Source of the DNA: Aulostomus chinensis
Taxonomy: Eukaryota > Chordata > Actinopteri > Syngnathiformes > Aulostomidae
Reading direction: 5' to 3'
Length of the DNA: 64,000 nt
NCBI GenBank assembly: GCA_037954235.1
Contig: JBBMOA010000002.1
Coordinates: 17,074,009-17,138,008 of the forward strand
The translations under genes were made by a program, and so were the position numbers. The notes under the pieces were generated by a model. That model was given only the letters and a program-made list of their open reading frames with translations. It was not told the DNA's origin and made no database searches. Below are positions 45,056 through 54,911 of the stretch, in pieces (position 1 is the first letter of the stretch; each line of letters starts with the position of its first letter).

Positions 45056-48000
45056 CTGTATGTGCGTGTGGGTGAGTGTGTGTTGGGGGCGGGGGTTGGT
45101 ATTGGCAGTTCCTTGGAAGCACATCATCCACGCATCTTGATATACGGGGCCTTCATTCACACGTTATTGTGTTTAAGCTTTTAAAACCAAATTATCTATC
45201 AGCACCCGCGTGGATTTACGAGTCTTTTTGTTACTGCTGTGGACAGAATCCGTCTGCAGCCCAGCAAAGGGCCCAGGCCCCACCGTAGGCCCACCGAGGC
45301 TACTAACCTCATCTTTCATCCTGTCTCTCAAGTAACTGGGAGGAATTATTTCTATAATTATAATTTCTCAAAACGTGCAGTTAAAATGCAATTACAAGGG
45401 AATCGGTGGAGGTTTAAATGTGTATTTGAGAAAAACAAACAAATAACTAAACCGCGGAGGATGTGTGTGTCCTCGGGGATGAATCCGATCTATGATTTCA
45501 CTCCACTTCTTGATTTTATTTTGCGCTTTAATCAATCAGACTTGCCTTTTTTTTACATTTTAAGAGGCGCTGGGTTTGAATGCTTCTCATTTCTTTTATT
45601 ATTCACCACAAAAAAGGTGTGGTGAATTAAAGTGACTTTTCTTGGGGGTGCGGGGGGGGGTGAGGGGAAGACTGTGAGGAATACCCTCAGACTGGCGTGT
45701 GGGCACTGGAGCTGCTGCTCGGTCCTGTGAATGCTAATGAGTGTAAAAGTGATGCTGCAATGCGGTACGGGGACATATTCACCTTTCCTTTTTTAGGGCT
45801 CTTCAGAAACTCATTGTTTCATGTAGTTTTCTCCTCATTTCAAATGGTTGGTGGACTCAGCTCAGTACTGCGGTGCTTATGGTGGAATATCTCATCTCCT
45901 GCTGTGAGGAATTATAGGACAGAGGCCTCACACCCGCACAGCCGACAGGTGATGGAGCCTGAAACAGCAACTTGTGTCTTTTCTTAATTCAAATGAAAAT
46001 CCCAAAATAGTCACATGATCACACGCGTCCATCTCTAATAAAACAAACAAAAAATATGATATGGCCTTCTAGCATAGAGGGGTAATTGTGTTGAATAATT
46101 ACATTTATAGATGCAGACGCAAACAGACTCAATAAACTCATCCGCAGAGCTGGTGATGTGGTGGGGGTGAAACTGGACTCCTTGGAGCCAGTGATGGAGA
46201 GAAGGATGCTTCTGAAACTACGGAGCATCCTGGACAACACCACCCACCCCGTCCATCAGCTCCTGGTCCAACACAGGAGTACACGGACCAACAGACTCAG
46301 ACCCCCCACCTCAAAAACTGAGCGCCACAGGAGGTCCTTTCTCCCAGTGGCAATAAAACAATACAATACATCTCTCTGATTGCACTGTCAACCATGCATA
46401 CTCACTGCACTGTCTTCATTCATGTAAATGACCCACTTACTGTAGTTCTTATTTTTGCACACTGCTCTTTTGCACTTGTCTTTTCTGTCATTATGTGCAC
46501 TATGTGCATAGCCTTGTTCTCTTTCATTCCCTGTTTATTGTTGTTGAGTGGCGCACTGTCAGAACAGAATTTCCCTTAGGAATGAACAAAGTATTCCGAT
46601 TCCGATTCCGATTCTGATTCTGATATCATTACATACACTCTACCTTGCAGGGTGATAGAGAGGAGACAGAAAACCGGGGAGGTGATCGAGCTGACGGAGG
46701 ATGGACGGCCTCGGGAGGCCGCGGAGAAGAAGCCCCCGCTCTGCGACTGCAAATGCTTCGGTCTACCGCGCCGCTACATCATCGCCATCATGAGCGGCCT
46801 GGGCTTCTGCATCTCCTTCGGTATCCGGTGCAACCTGGGCGTAGCCATAGTGGGCATGGTTAATAACAGCACCGTCCACCACAACGGCAAGATCATCATC
46901 AAAGAGGTGTGGCAACAGCAGAGAGAACCCTGACGTAGAGCCCACGTCGAGCGTGCCTCCAGACGCACGAGTCCGGCTTTATCAGAGTGTAAAAAAAAAG
47001 AAAAAGAAATTAGTGTTTTTAGTGCTGCTAATGTGTCGCTCTGCCGAGCAAACATAATAGGGTCTTCGCCTGAAGTACCTTCAGGCTCAGGCCCTAAAAA
47101 AAAGAAAAAAGAAAATGGATTCCTGGACAGACCCTCTAGTCTGAGTCTAGAGACAGACGTGCACAGTGATACACAATGATTTCCAGTGTCTATCGATCCA
47201 CCGACAGTGAAATCTTCTTCTTTGAGGCCTTTCATCAGTAAAAACGTGACATGTCTTCTAATTTGTGGCTGTTTATTGCAACAATGGCAAATGTTTTCAA
47301 GGTCAAAAAAACTACCATCCTGAAATCAAGGCTGAGTTTTTGTAAAAAGAAAACAAACAAACAAAAAACTATGAATCTGCTTCATCGTCACGGCGTTTCA
47401 GCGTTTAGGCCGATTATTCGTATTTATACCTGCAAGTCACTTGAGGAACACGCGCCTTCCTTTGACACATAAACGTCATTGCATCAAAATAAAACGGCAC
47501 AGGCCCTGGGCCACGTTTTGTATCCTTCCATTCACAAAACGCTCGTTATTATTAAATGATATCGTCCCAGAAGTCCAACGGAGGCCTTTCTGCAGCGTTC
47601 AAGGTCGGGATTTGCTCATCTTCATTGTTCTTTTTTTTTCTAATTATTCTCCAGAAAGCAAAATTCAACTGGGATCCAGAGACGGTGGGAATGATCCATG
47701 GATCTTTTTTCTGGGGCTACATTGTGACACAAATCCCGGGAGGGTACATATCCTCCAGACTGGCAGCAAACAGGTAGGCGGCTCCCTCCACGAATCTCCA
47801 TAAATTAAACAGTCGAGTTCACTTGGCTGGGGAACCACTGGCATCCTTTTTTTTTTTTTTTTTTTTTTTTTTAGTAATTTTGCCTTTTAAGATACAGTTG
47901 GTGTGTTTCTGTCTCTCCTCATTCCTCCTCCCTCTTCCTTACGCCTCCTTCTATTTAAAGAAATAAACACGAGAGTCTGAGTGGAGTCAATTCAAATTAA

Positions 48001-51000
48001 GAGCGAATAAAAGTATGAAAGACGCGCAAAATGGGCGTCATGATCATTTGAATGAATTCCGTCTGTATAAAGACAAAACAAGCAGCAGCAACAGCAGCCG
48101 GGAGACGAGGAGCTGCAGGAGGCCACCGGGCTGCGGGCCCGCGGCCCCCGGTGTCAGGGCTCTCTGCCACCTGTTAATGAGCTCCCTGGAGGGGGCCCTG
48201 GCTAATCTGTCGCTCTCTCGGGGCATGGACGCCAGACCCGTGTATTCAAGCCAGAAGCATTAGTCACACCGGCACTGCCAGTTCAGGATCCCTCCCTCCT
48301 GATATTCAACCCGCGGTCATAAAAACGAACATTCGTTCGATTGGTTAGCAAACGGCGGGAGAAATAATGGGCGCAGATTTTAATACCAACTCTTAAATAT
48401 TTAATGAATAATACGATCGATGTATCGTTGTGGCCTGATTAACGTCCAGTTTCCAATCTATCTATTGTCTGCTCCGCCCTGTTGATTGACACGCGGACGT
48501 AATCGCATCAATAGACTCGTGCCCAAACGTGACCCAACCGGATTAGGGTTTGCCCCCCACGCGCAGATGCAAGGGGCGGGAGCAGGTGACTGAAATGAGG
48601 GAAACGTCCCGGTGGTGTTATTGATGGCTTCCCCCGCTCCTTAATTATTTGCACGTGCTCAGATACACTGAATAATAACCACAAATCCAGAGGACACAGG
48701 TTCGATACCTGCAGGGGACAACGGGAATAAAAAGGCTGCTGGCGTTGAAACGGAACCGAGTCACTCTTCACGCGCAATTTCGTCACCGCCACTTGAGCGG
48801 GTTGATTTAGCAGTGAGACGCGTCAACCCGAAAGGCGACTGATCGTTGTTGCGTAAAATATGCATCACCGTGACGTCATCTGCAGAGACCCAATCAACGC
48901 AGAGCACGCGAAATACATTTTTCAGGTGAAATTCCCTATGTTTCATCATCGTTTTGTATGATATCTGATATTTGTGGGTAAAAAATATATATCTAAGAAA
49001 AACCTCTAGTCTTAGGAAGGAGAATTGTACAATCTGTTCACGCTATATTATCACATGATTATTGGAAATGATTATGAGAAGATTTTCTGTTACCGAAATA
49101 GAGGTTTATTCAAATAAATGTGATTACTTTCAGGGTGTTCGGAGCAGCCATTGTTCTCACCTCTACGCTCAACATGTTCATCCCCTCGGCTGCCCGCGTC
49201 CACTATGGGTGTGTCATCTTTGTCAGGATATTACAAGGCCTGGTGGAGGTAAGAGCATCTTTGGATGAACTAGGAATAAAAGCTAAAGTCTGCTTATAAA
49301 TAGCTGCAGCTTTGACATAATCCACAAGCACTTATAATCTTTTTTTTTCCCCACGAAAGCAAAGCAAAGAAGGTAAAGTGCTGTAGATCCTCAGCTTCCG
49401 GGAATGTGAGATGGACTGTATTGATCCAGACCACTACAGCTGAGGGTTTGTGGGATGACACAGATCCTAGTTAGGATCTTCTATTCACAACAGTGGAGTG
49501 TAGATAGACGAAAAGGGCCATGCTGACATGCAGAGTCTTCAATGTAGTGAAATACAACACCAATACTGGCCAGCTGTGTTTAATGGTGATGGAAAATATC
49601 ATTGTTGTAAACAAATAAAAGAGGAAGCCAGTAAAAGCTGTAAATAATACACAATAAAGCCTGACGATATAGTAAACATGATTGGGCCTTTTCGTAAAAT
49701 GTTCTTCTGCACAGCTTTGCAGGCAGATAGGAAGTGAAGCCTGATGGTTAGATGCTAAGTCCTTCTTCCTGAAGTCGATTTTGTACCTTTTTTATAATAT
49801 AATCTTTGCAAGCTTGAGTGATTGACAGTAATGATATAAATCCATTAGCATGATGTTACAAATAGACACCAGGCTTTTCTTCCCTTCTGTAAAACTGAAC
49901 TGAGGTTTAAAAAAATCCTTACAAATTTGTGCAAAAGAATATTTCATAAATGAGGCCCAGATTGTTTTTAACAAGGCAAACATGTCTGAGAGATGTTGCT
50001 TCATCTTGTTTTAATGTTTTTGAACTAATCTTATCAGATGATGAGCATCATTAAACAACATATAACACAGATTTTGTCTTTAACATGCTATGCATCTTAC
50101 TTGATAATAGGCTCAGAAAATGTAAAATGTATTATCCTGTCCACTTGAAAAAGTGAGAATGTGCCTCCTTTTTTTCTTTTTACATCTTTTAGTATTCACT
50201 TATTTGCTTTTAGGTTTAGATCTCCATTGGTCAATTGCACAACCTTCTCCAATACATTACTATTATCTCTGATTTTCCCCTCTTCGACTGGGTAGAACAC
50301 TGCTCTCCTCACAAAGTGTGTAAAGGTTGTGTTTTACATCTGCTCAGTTTGTTCAAATTAGCGGCTGATGAGCGTTTAATAGCTGCTTAGCTGCTTTGCT
50401 CCATGGACAGTTCATTGTGTAATTTGTTCATGTTAATTACGATGGTGGAGATGTTAATTTGTTGTTTTTTTTTCAAGTTACCATCATTGGTTTAGGGTCA
50501 TATCAAAAGGACAGCATTACACCTCCCACAGAACACAGCAAATGCTTACTGCCCTTACTATTGGTTTTAACTGATGTCTTAAAAACTATCTCTTCATATT
50601 AATAACATCAAGTCTCCTTAATGTGTCCTCTTGTACTAACACACTTTTTGTCTTCCAGCTTTTGCTAGCTGCTTTTCTCTAACATAAATGGATGCTATGT
50701 GTTGTGTAGGGTGTCACCTACCCTGCCTGTCACGGTATCTGGAGCAAGTGGGCTCCTCCTCTTGAAAGGAGTCGTCTGGCCACCATCTCCTTCTGTGGTG
50801 AGTGTTTGTTCCTAATAAGACTGGGATTTACAGCATGGAATCAAAATGGATTCTAAAAGGTTGTTGAACATTTTGTCTGACTCAGGCTCGTATGCTGGTG
50901 CTGTGATCGCGATGCCTCTGGCTGGGATCCTGGTCCAGTATACAGGCTGGTCCTCCGTGTTCTACGTCTACGGTACTATTGATTGTTTTATCAGCAGGTT

Positions 51001-52496
51001 TATATGTTAGAAAATGACAGAACACTCTGATAAGAGGTTGGGAAATAGCTTTAGAAATATTGTATTATATTATAAACAGTTTGGTTGTCCAATGAAAAGT
51101 CAAATGGATTTACCAGCCAGACTGTGCATTGATTTTCTCCCCCAGTGTGTCAATAAATAACCCCCTGCCTTCTCTCTGGACTGGATACAGTTAGCTGCCC
51201 TGTCTGGGTGTTATCCTCTCAGGCATTTTGGAAAGATCAGGCTGCCAAATACTGTGTCACTGCTGAGGTCAATTCATCTGATATGGTATCTGTCTGTGAT
51301 ACGCAGGATGCTTTGGCATCTTCTGGTACATGTTCTGGATCTTGGTGTCTTATGAGAGTCCCGCTGAACATCCGTCCATCACTGATGAGGAACGCTGCTA
51401 CATCGAGGAGAGCATTGGAGAGAGTGCCATGCTAATGGGTCCTGCTGAGGTGAGGACATCGTTAACCGCTACTTCACTTCAAAATGCTTTTTTTCACATA
51501 TTCCAATCAAGAAAAATGAAGGAAGTAACACATGTATTGCTCTGATCCTCAACAGAAATTCAAGACCCCCTGGAGGAAGTTCTTCACCTCCATGCCTGTC
51601 TATGCAATCATCGTGGCCAACTTCTGCAGGAGCTGGACTTTTTACCTGCTGCTCATCAGCCAGCCTGCTTACTTCGAGGAGGTGTTTGGCTTTGAGATAA
51701 GTAAGGTGAGTCCAAACAATGAGCAACTGGAAGTGCGACCACTTTTGGTGAATGTAAATATGACCCTTTGCTCTTGCACTAAATCATTAGCAAAGTCAAA
51801 ATCAATTCAACTTTATCGCACAACCTGATTCATTATGTAACACGGCAAAAGCAGTTCACACACGATATAAATGTTTTGAAACGTGGCACATTTAAATAAA
51901 AGAAACAGTTATAATAGACATCCGTAGGTTCATTCTCAATTATCCAGGTGATATAACATTAAAAAGAACAACCGATGACTGATTTTCGATACATTTTCAA
52001 TAAAATCTCTATCAGTTTTGACTCTACTTACTTTGGTACAACACTTATACAGCCTGAAATCAAACAGCCGATATGGTTGATTTTCCCCTGTGCTCATAGG
52101 TTGGTATACTGTCCGCCCTGCCTCATTTGGTGATGACCATTATTGTGCCCATCGGCGGCCAGCTGGCTGACTACCTGCGCAGCAAGAACATCCTGTCAAC
52201 AACCACTGTCAGAAAAATCATGAACTGTGGAGGTGAGAAGTCTGGGCTGAGGATGAAGCATCAGTTTTCACACCTGTCCCTGCACAGCTACAGGGTGTTA
52301 CTGTCTCAGATACACACTGGTCTTTCTGGTTTGCTCATTACTGCATATATAGATATATATTTTAGAAAAAAATCTATGTGTGTACCCAAGTTGCCTCACT
52401 GAGCATTGATTTCATATCTGTCACCGATGTAATCAAGTGCACACCATGTATCTTGCTTAATTTAATTGGTACTGTGATGGCCAGCAGCCTGTGGGC

Positions 52497-52587
<91 letters not shown>

Positions 52588-54911
52588 GTGTAACCCGCTG
52601 TTTTTCTCTGTTAGGATTTGGCATGGAGGCCACGTTACTGCTGGTGGTAGGATATTCCCACAGTAAAGGGGTGGCGATCTCCTTCCTGGTGCTGGCAGTG
52701 GGCTTCAGTGGATTTGCTATATCAGGTTAGTAGAAGCAAGACACACTTTCAATCTCTGGGAGCCGGGATCTAATTTTGAGAGAATAAAACTGTCATCAAA
52801 AAAAAAAAAGACCAGATGCAAGCGTCATATAGTGGCCTAATTTTATATGTAGGTGACAGATATGTTCTAGGGATGCAGTAAATATGACAGGGCAAAGAAG
52901 GAAATCGGATTTCTCACAGATGTTATCAACAAATCTTTGTGTGTATCGATCATCTGCAGGATCATGGAAACAATGATTAATTTATCTGTTTAAATGTGTA
53001 ATGCTAAAAATACAGTCAACATTGTTGCACTGCTGTAAAAGTAGTATCTTCTCAAAATCCTCCATCAAAGTGTTCCTTGTTTTTTTCCCCCTGCGTTCTG
53101 TCACGACCCCAGGTGCCAAGTAGCTAGTCACAGGCAGAGTCAGGGTGTGGGTGGATCTTCTGGGGATGCCCCCAGTCTCTTCCTTCATGGTTGAAAAATA
53201 AAAAACACTCTTTAGCACCCAATATGTTGTCTCAAAAAATCTCACCCCACACCCATGGGTGCTGCACAAACTATCAATACAGGGTGCAGTAGAGCAAATT
53301 ACACGTGCCTGAACTGATGTTCATCGCATCAATTTTCTTGTCCGATTTTTTTTTTGGAAAATTTCCATCATAATTTCCTGTTTTACTTAAAAGATTTGAA
53401 TGTTTTGCATATTTACACAAATAAACCTGTCAGACCTTCTCAGTCATAAAATCATCTGATCTCCTCATGCTTAGTTACGGAGGATGCAGAGGTCTGTGAC
53501 TGTGGACAGAATTGGATTCCTGCCCTGTTGTTCCTCAGCCTTCTCCTGGCATCTTTAATAATTCAGTGCTAGCTGTCCCAGGGGATTCGCCAGGCAGGCA
53601 GGCAGGCAGCGTGCAGCAACCGGCGAGGACGCTCATTCAGCCAGTCAGAATGGGGGAGAGGGAGGCTATGTGGCCTCTTCCTGAAACAAGATGGTCACCA
53701 TTTATGCTGTGATGTCAGCCATATAACTATGTCTATTTTTATTTTTTAAACAGGCTTCAATGTCAATCACCTGGATATCGCTCCCCGCTATGCCAGCATC
53801 CTCATGGGCATCTCTAATGGAGTGGGAACCCTGTCCGGGATGGTATGTCCACTGATTGTTGGCGCTATGACAAAAAACAAGGTAAGAGCTTTTGCCACCA
53901 AACGTGGCATTAAATTAAATCCTTCCAAAAGGGTCAAATGTAGAAATGATCAGCTCTTTAGCCTCTGAAGGCAATTGAAAGTTGAAAGTTTATGGGGGTA
54001 GACGACATTAAAAAGTTTTAGAACCATCATACTGTATATAAGACTTTAAAATATGATTTCAGAAAAGGCAAAAGGCATATTGCAGTGTTTTCTTTTCCTG
54101 GAAGTGGCTGTAGTTTTACTGGAGGACCAAAAAGAGAGGCATATGAGGTGGAGCAGGTAAAATGAAAACTTCATCGAAACCCAGCGAAAGTTCAAGGAGG
54201 CAATAAGAGTCCAAGGGGCTGAGCAGGGCAAGCAGTCGTCTGTGGAGTGGACAGAAAGACGAGGGTCTCTTGGGTACAGAGAGGAAGAAATGTAAGAGCA
54301 AGGAACAGGAGAATGACTCGGAAACAACTCAGACCTGAGTAACAGAGCAGGACAGAGGTGTCGACCGGCCCCTGCACCCACACCACAGACACGGGAGAGA
54401 CACGTGAGGGAAAAGGGAGGAAGCACGATAGCAGTGAAGGGCCATGACAAACATTTGATGATATCACTTTAAAGATGGCTGCCCAGGCAGGATCTGTTGA
54501 TAATGACCACTTCTCTGGCAGGCTCCGGCTTGTTAAATCCTTAACAAACAACACCCTGTCTTCCGTCAGAGTCGAGAGGAGTGGCAGTACGTGTTCCTGA
54601 TTGCCTCCATGGTGCATTACGGAGGCGTAGTGTTCTACGGGATCTTTGCTTCAGGAGAGAAGCAGCCGTGGGCCGACCCTGAACTGACCAGCGAGGAGAA
54701 GTGTGGCTTCATCGAGGAGGACGAGCTGGCAGAAGAGACGGGTGACATCACTCAGAATTACGGTGCTTACGGTGGGACCGCTAAGTCATACGGTGCCACT
54801 ACGCAGGTGAACGGTGGCTGGGCTACCGGCTGGGAGAAGACAGAGCAGTACGTCCAAGAAGAAGCACAGGGAGGAGGCTATGGATACAGGCAGGATGAGG
54901 GCTACTCTTAG
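44809..54911 (+). CDS. slc17a6: slc17a6, vesicular glutamate transporter 2 (VGLUT2), complete
   Basis: Twelve coding exons join in phase to 581 codons plus TAG (human 582). The product is a 12-helix MFS carrier of the SLC17 family that pumps cytosolic glutamate into synaptic vesicles using the V-ATPase gradient. Residues essential in rat VGLUT2 are all in place, three positions lower: Arg84 (FGIRCNLG), His125 (GMIHGSFFWGY), Arg181 and Glu188 (FVRILQGLVEG) and Arg319 (NFCRSWTF). The cytosolic N-terminus (MESVKMKAAAGVKEFAGK) and Cys-rich CDCKCFGLPRRY match VGLUT2, not VGLUT1 or VGLUT3. The C-terminal tail keeps the DITQNYG..GTAKSYGATTQ repeat, then diverges into a Gly/Tyr-rich end. It is the 3' neighbour of ano5, as in other vertebrates. 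Fish paralogue a or b is not assigned. Confidence 0.97.
45012..45052. repeat. (GC)5(GT)n alternating purine-pyrimidine tract
   Basis: GCGCGCGCGCG followed by TATG and about 14 GT units, 130 bases after slc17a6 exon 1; the type of sequence able to adopt Z-DNA. Confidence 0.9.
46105..46628 (+). mobile_element. LINE 3' end (CR1/L2-like clade), 5'-truncated
   Basis: An open frame ending at 46379 reads ANRLNKLIRRAGDVVGVKLD, then MERRMLLKLRSILDNTTHP and TERHRRSFLPVAIKQYNTSL, the C-terminal segment seen downstream of the reverse transcriptase in fish LINEs. A 240-bp tail follows with GAATTTCCCTTAGGAATGAA-type sequence (AGAATTTCCCTTAGGAATG) and ends in a (GATTCC)n array, typical of CR1/L2 3' ends. 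Only the tail of the element is here. Confidence 0.75.
46651..46906 (+). CDS. slc17a6: slc17a6 coding exon 2
   Basis: Encodes VIERRQKTGEVIELTEDG, the Cys cluster, helix 1 (YIIAIMSGLGFCISFGIRCN) and the first luminal loop with the sequon NNST. The donor GAG|GTGTGG is weak but is the only one giving IKE|KAKFNW in phase. A LINE tail abuts the acceptor. Confidence 0.95.
47071..47097 (+). repeat. 27-bp perfect repeat, copy 2 (slc17a6 intron 2)
   Basis: Identical to 17032-17058. Here the inverted repeat extends to CCTGAAG-TAC-CTTCAGG (7-bp arms). Confidence 0.75.
47655..47773 (+). CDS. slc17a6: slc17a6 coding exon 3
   Basis: KAKFNWDPETVGMIHGSFFW then GYIVTQIPGGYISSRLAANR, with the essential His125. 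Phase 0 in, phase 2 out. Confidence 0.96.
47847..47872. repeat. Poly(T) run in slc17a6 intron 3
   Basis: 26 consecutive T bases, 73 bases past the exon 3 donor. Confidence 0.95.
48871..48878. promoter_or_regulatory. CRE in slc17a6 intron 3
   Basis: Perfect TGACGTCA, 263 bases upstream of exon 4, in sequence with few repeats. Confidence 0.35.
49134..49248 (+). CDS. slc17a6: slc17a6 coding exon 4
   Basis: VFGAAIVLTSTLNMFIPSAA then RVHYGCVIFVRILQGLVE, with Arg181 and Glu188. Donor GAG|GTAAGA. Confidence 0.96.
49249..50709 (+). other. slc17a6 intron 4
   Basis: 1.46 kb, A/T-rich and mostly repeat-free. The segment 50380-50480 is rich in TTAAT and AATTAC motifs and looks like a conserved element. 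Confidence 0.5.
50710..50797 (+). CDS. slc17a6: slc17a6 coding exon 5
   Basis: GVTYPACHGIWSKWAPPLER then SRLATISFC; the conserved MFS-type loop between helices 4 and 5. Donor TGTG|GTGAGT, phase 1 out. Confidence 0.96.
50886..50972 (+). CDS. slc17a6: slc17a6 coding exon 6
   Basis: GSYAGAVIAMPLAGILVQYT then GWSSVFYVY; membrane helices 5 and 6. Phase 1 to 1. Confidence 0.96.
51307..51449 (+). CDS. slc17a6: slc17a6 coding exon 7
   Basis: CFGIFWYMFWILVSYESPAE then HPSITDEERCYIEESIGES; the large cytosolic loop between the two six-helix halves. Donor GAG|GTGAGG. Confidence 0.95.
51556..51705 (+). CDS. slc17a6: slc17a6 coding exon 8
   Basis: 50 codons, KFKTPWRKFFTSMPVYAIIV then NFCRSWTFYLLLISQPAYFE; contains Arg319. 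Phase 0 to 0. Confidence 0.97.
52100..52232 (+). CDS. slc17a6: slc17a6 coding exon 9
   Basis: VGILSALPHLVMTIIVPIGG then QLADYLRSKNILSTTTVRKI. Acceptor TGCTCATAG, donor GGAG|GTGAGA, phase 1 out. Confidence 0.97.
52499..52588 (+). repeat. (GT)n(GA)n compound microsatellite before slc17a6 exon 10
   Basis: About 15 GT units then about 29 GA units with one AGCG interruption. Confidence 0.95.
52615..52725 (+). CDS. slc17a6: slc17a6 coding exon 10
   Basis: FGMEATLLLVVGYSHSKGVA then ISFLVLAVGFSGFAIS. A (GT)n(GA)n block ends 27 bases before the exon. Donor CAG|GTTAGT. Confidence 0.97.
52726..54569 (+). other. slc17a6 introns 10 and 11
   Basis: Intron 10 (52726-53753) includes a (GGCA)n run near 53592-53612. 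Intron 11 (53882-54569) has minus-strand open frames spanning 54046-54617 that cross the exon 12 boundary and show no protein family; I treat them as chance or old repeat. Confidence 0.5.
53754..53881 (+). CDS. slc17a6: slc17a6 coding exon 11
   Basis: GFNVNHLDIAPRYASILMGI then SNGVGTLSGMVCPLIVGAMT, ending KNK|GTAAGA in phase 0. Confidence 0.97.
54570..54911 (+). CDS. slc17a6: slc17a6 coding exon 12 (C-terminus)
   Basis: SREEWQYVFLIASMVHYGGV, the last helix, then the cytosolic tail (EKQPWADPELTSEEKCGFIE, DITQNYGAYGG, KSYGATTQVNGGW) ending in GGGYGYRQDEGYS and TAG. Confidence 0.97.
   Translation, partial: SREEWQYVFLIASMVHYGGVVFYGIFASGEKQPWADPELTSEEKCGFIEEDELAEETGDITQNYGAYGGTAKSYGATTQVNGGWATGWEKTEQYVQEEAQGGGYGYRQDEGYS

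Larger units (their letters stand above)
44883..46650 (+). other. slc17a6 intron 1
   Basis: It holds an alternating (GC)(GT)n tract at 45012-45052 and, at its 3' end, a LINE fragment (46105-46628). The rest shows no recognisable element. Confidence 0.6.
46907..49133 (+). other. slc17a6 introns 2 and 3
   Basis: Intron 2 contains the 27-bp repeat copy at 47071-47097. Intron 3 has a 26-base T run at 47847-47872, a GC-rich unique block at 48080-48260 with CACCTGTTAATGAGC (an E-box next to a homeodomain-type TAATGA), and a perfect CRE at 48871-48878. No protein-coding frame beyond exon 3. Confidence 0.55.
50973..52099 (+). other. slc17a6 introns 6 to 8
   Basis: Two introns above 300 bp (50973-51306 and 51706-52099) contain nothing that I can identify apart from ordinary splice signals. 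Confidence 0.5.

Noticed and set aside
46774..47235. Minus-strand open frame of 153 codons
   Set aside because: Shadow of slc17a6 exon 2 continuing into intron.
54046..54617. Minus-strand open frames over slc17a6 intron 11 and exon 12
   Set aside because: They overlap a well-supported exon on the other strand and show no domain or composition bias of a real protein.
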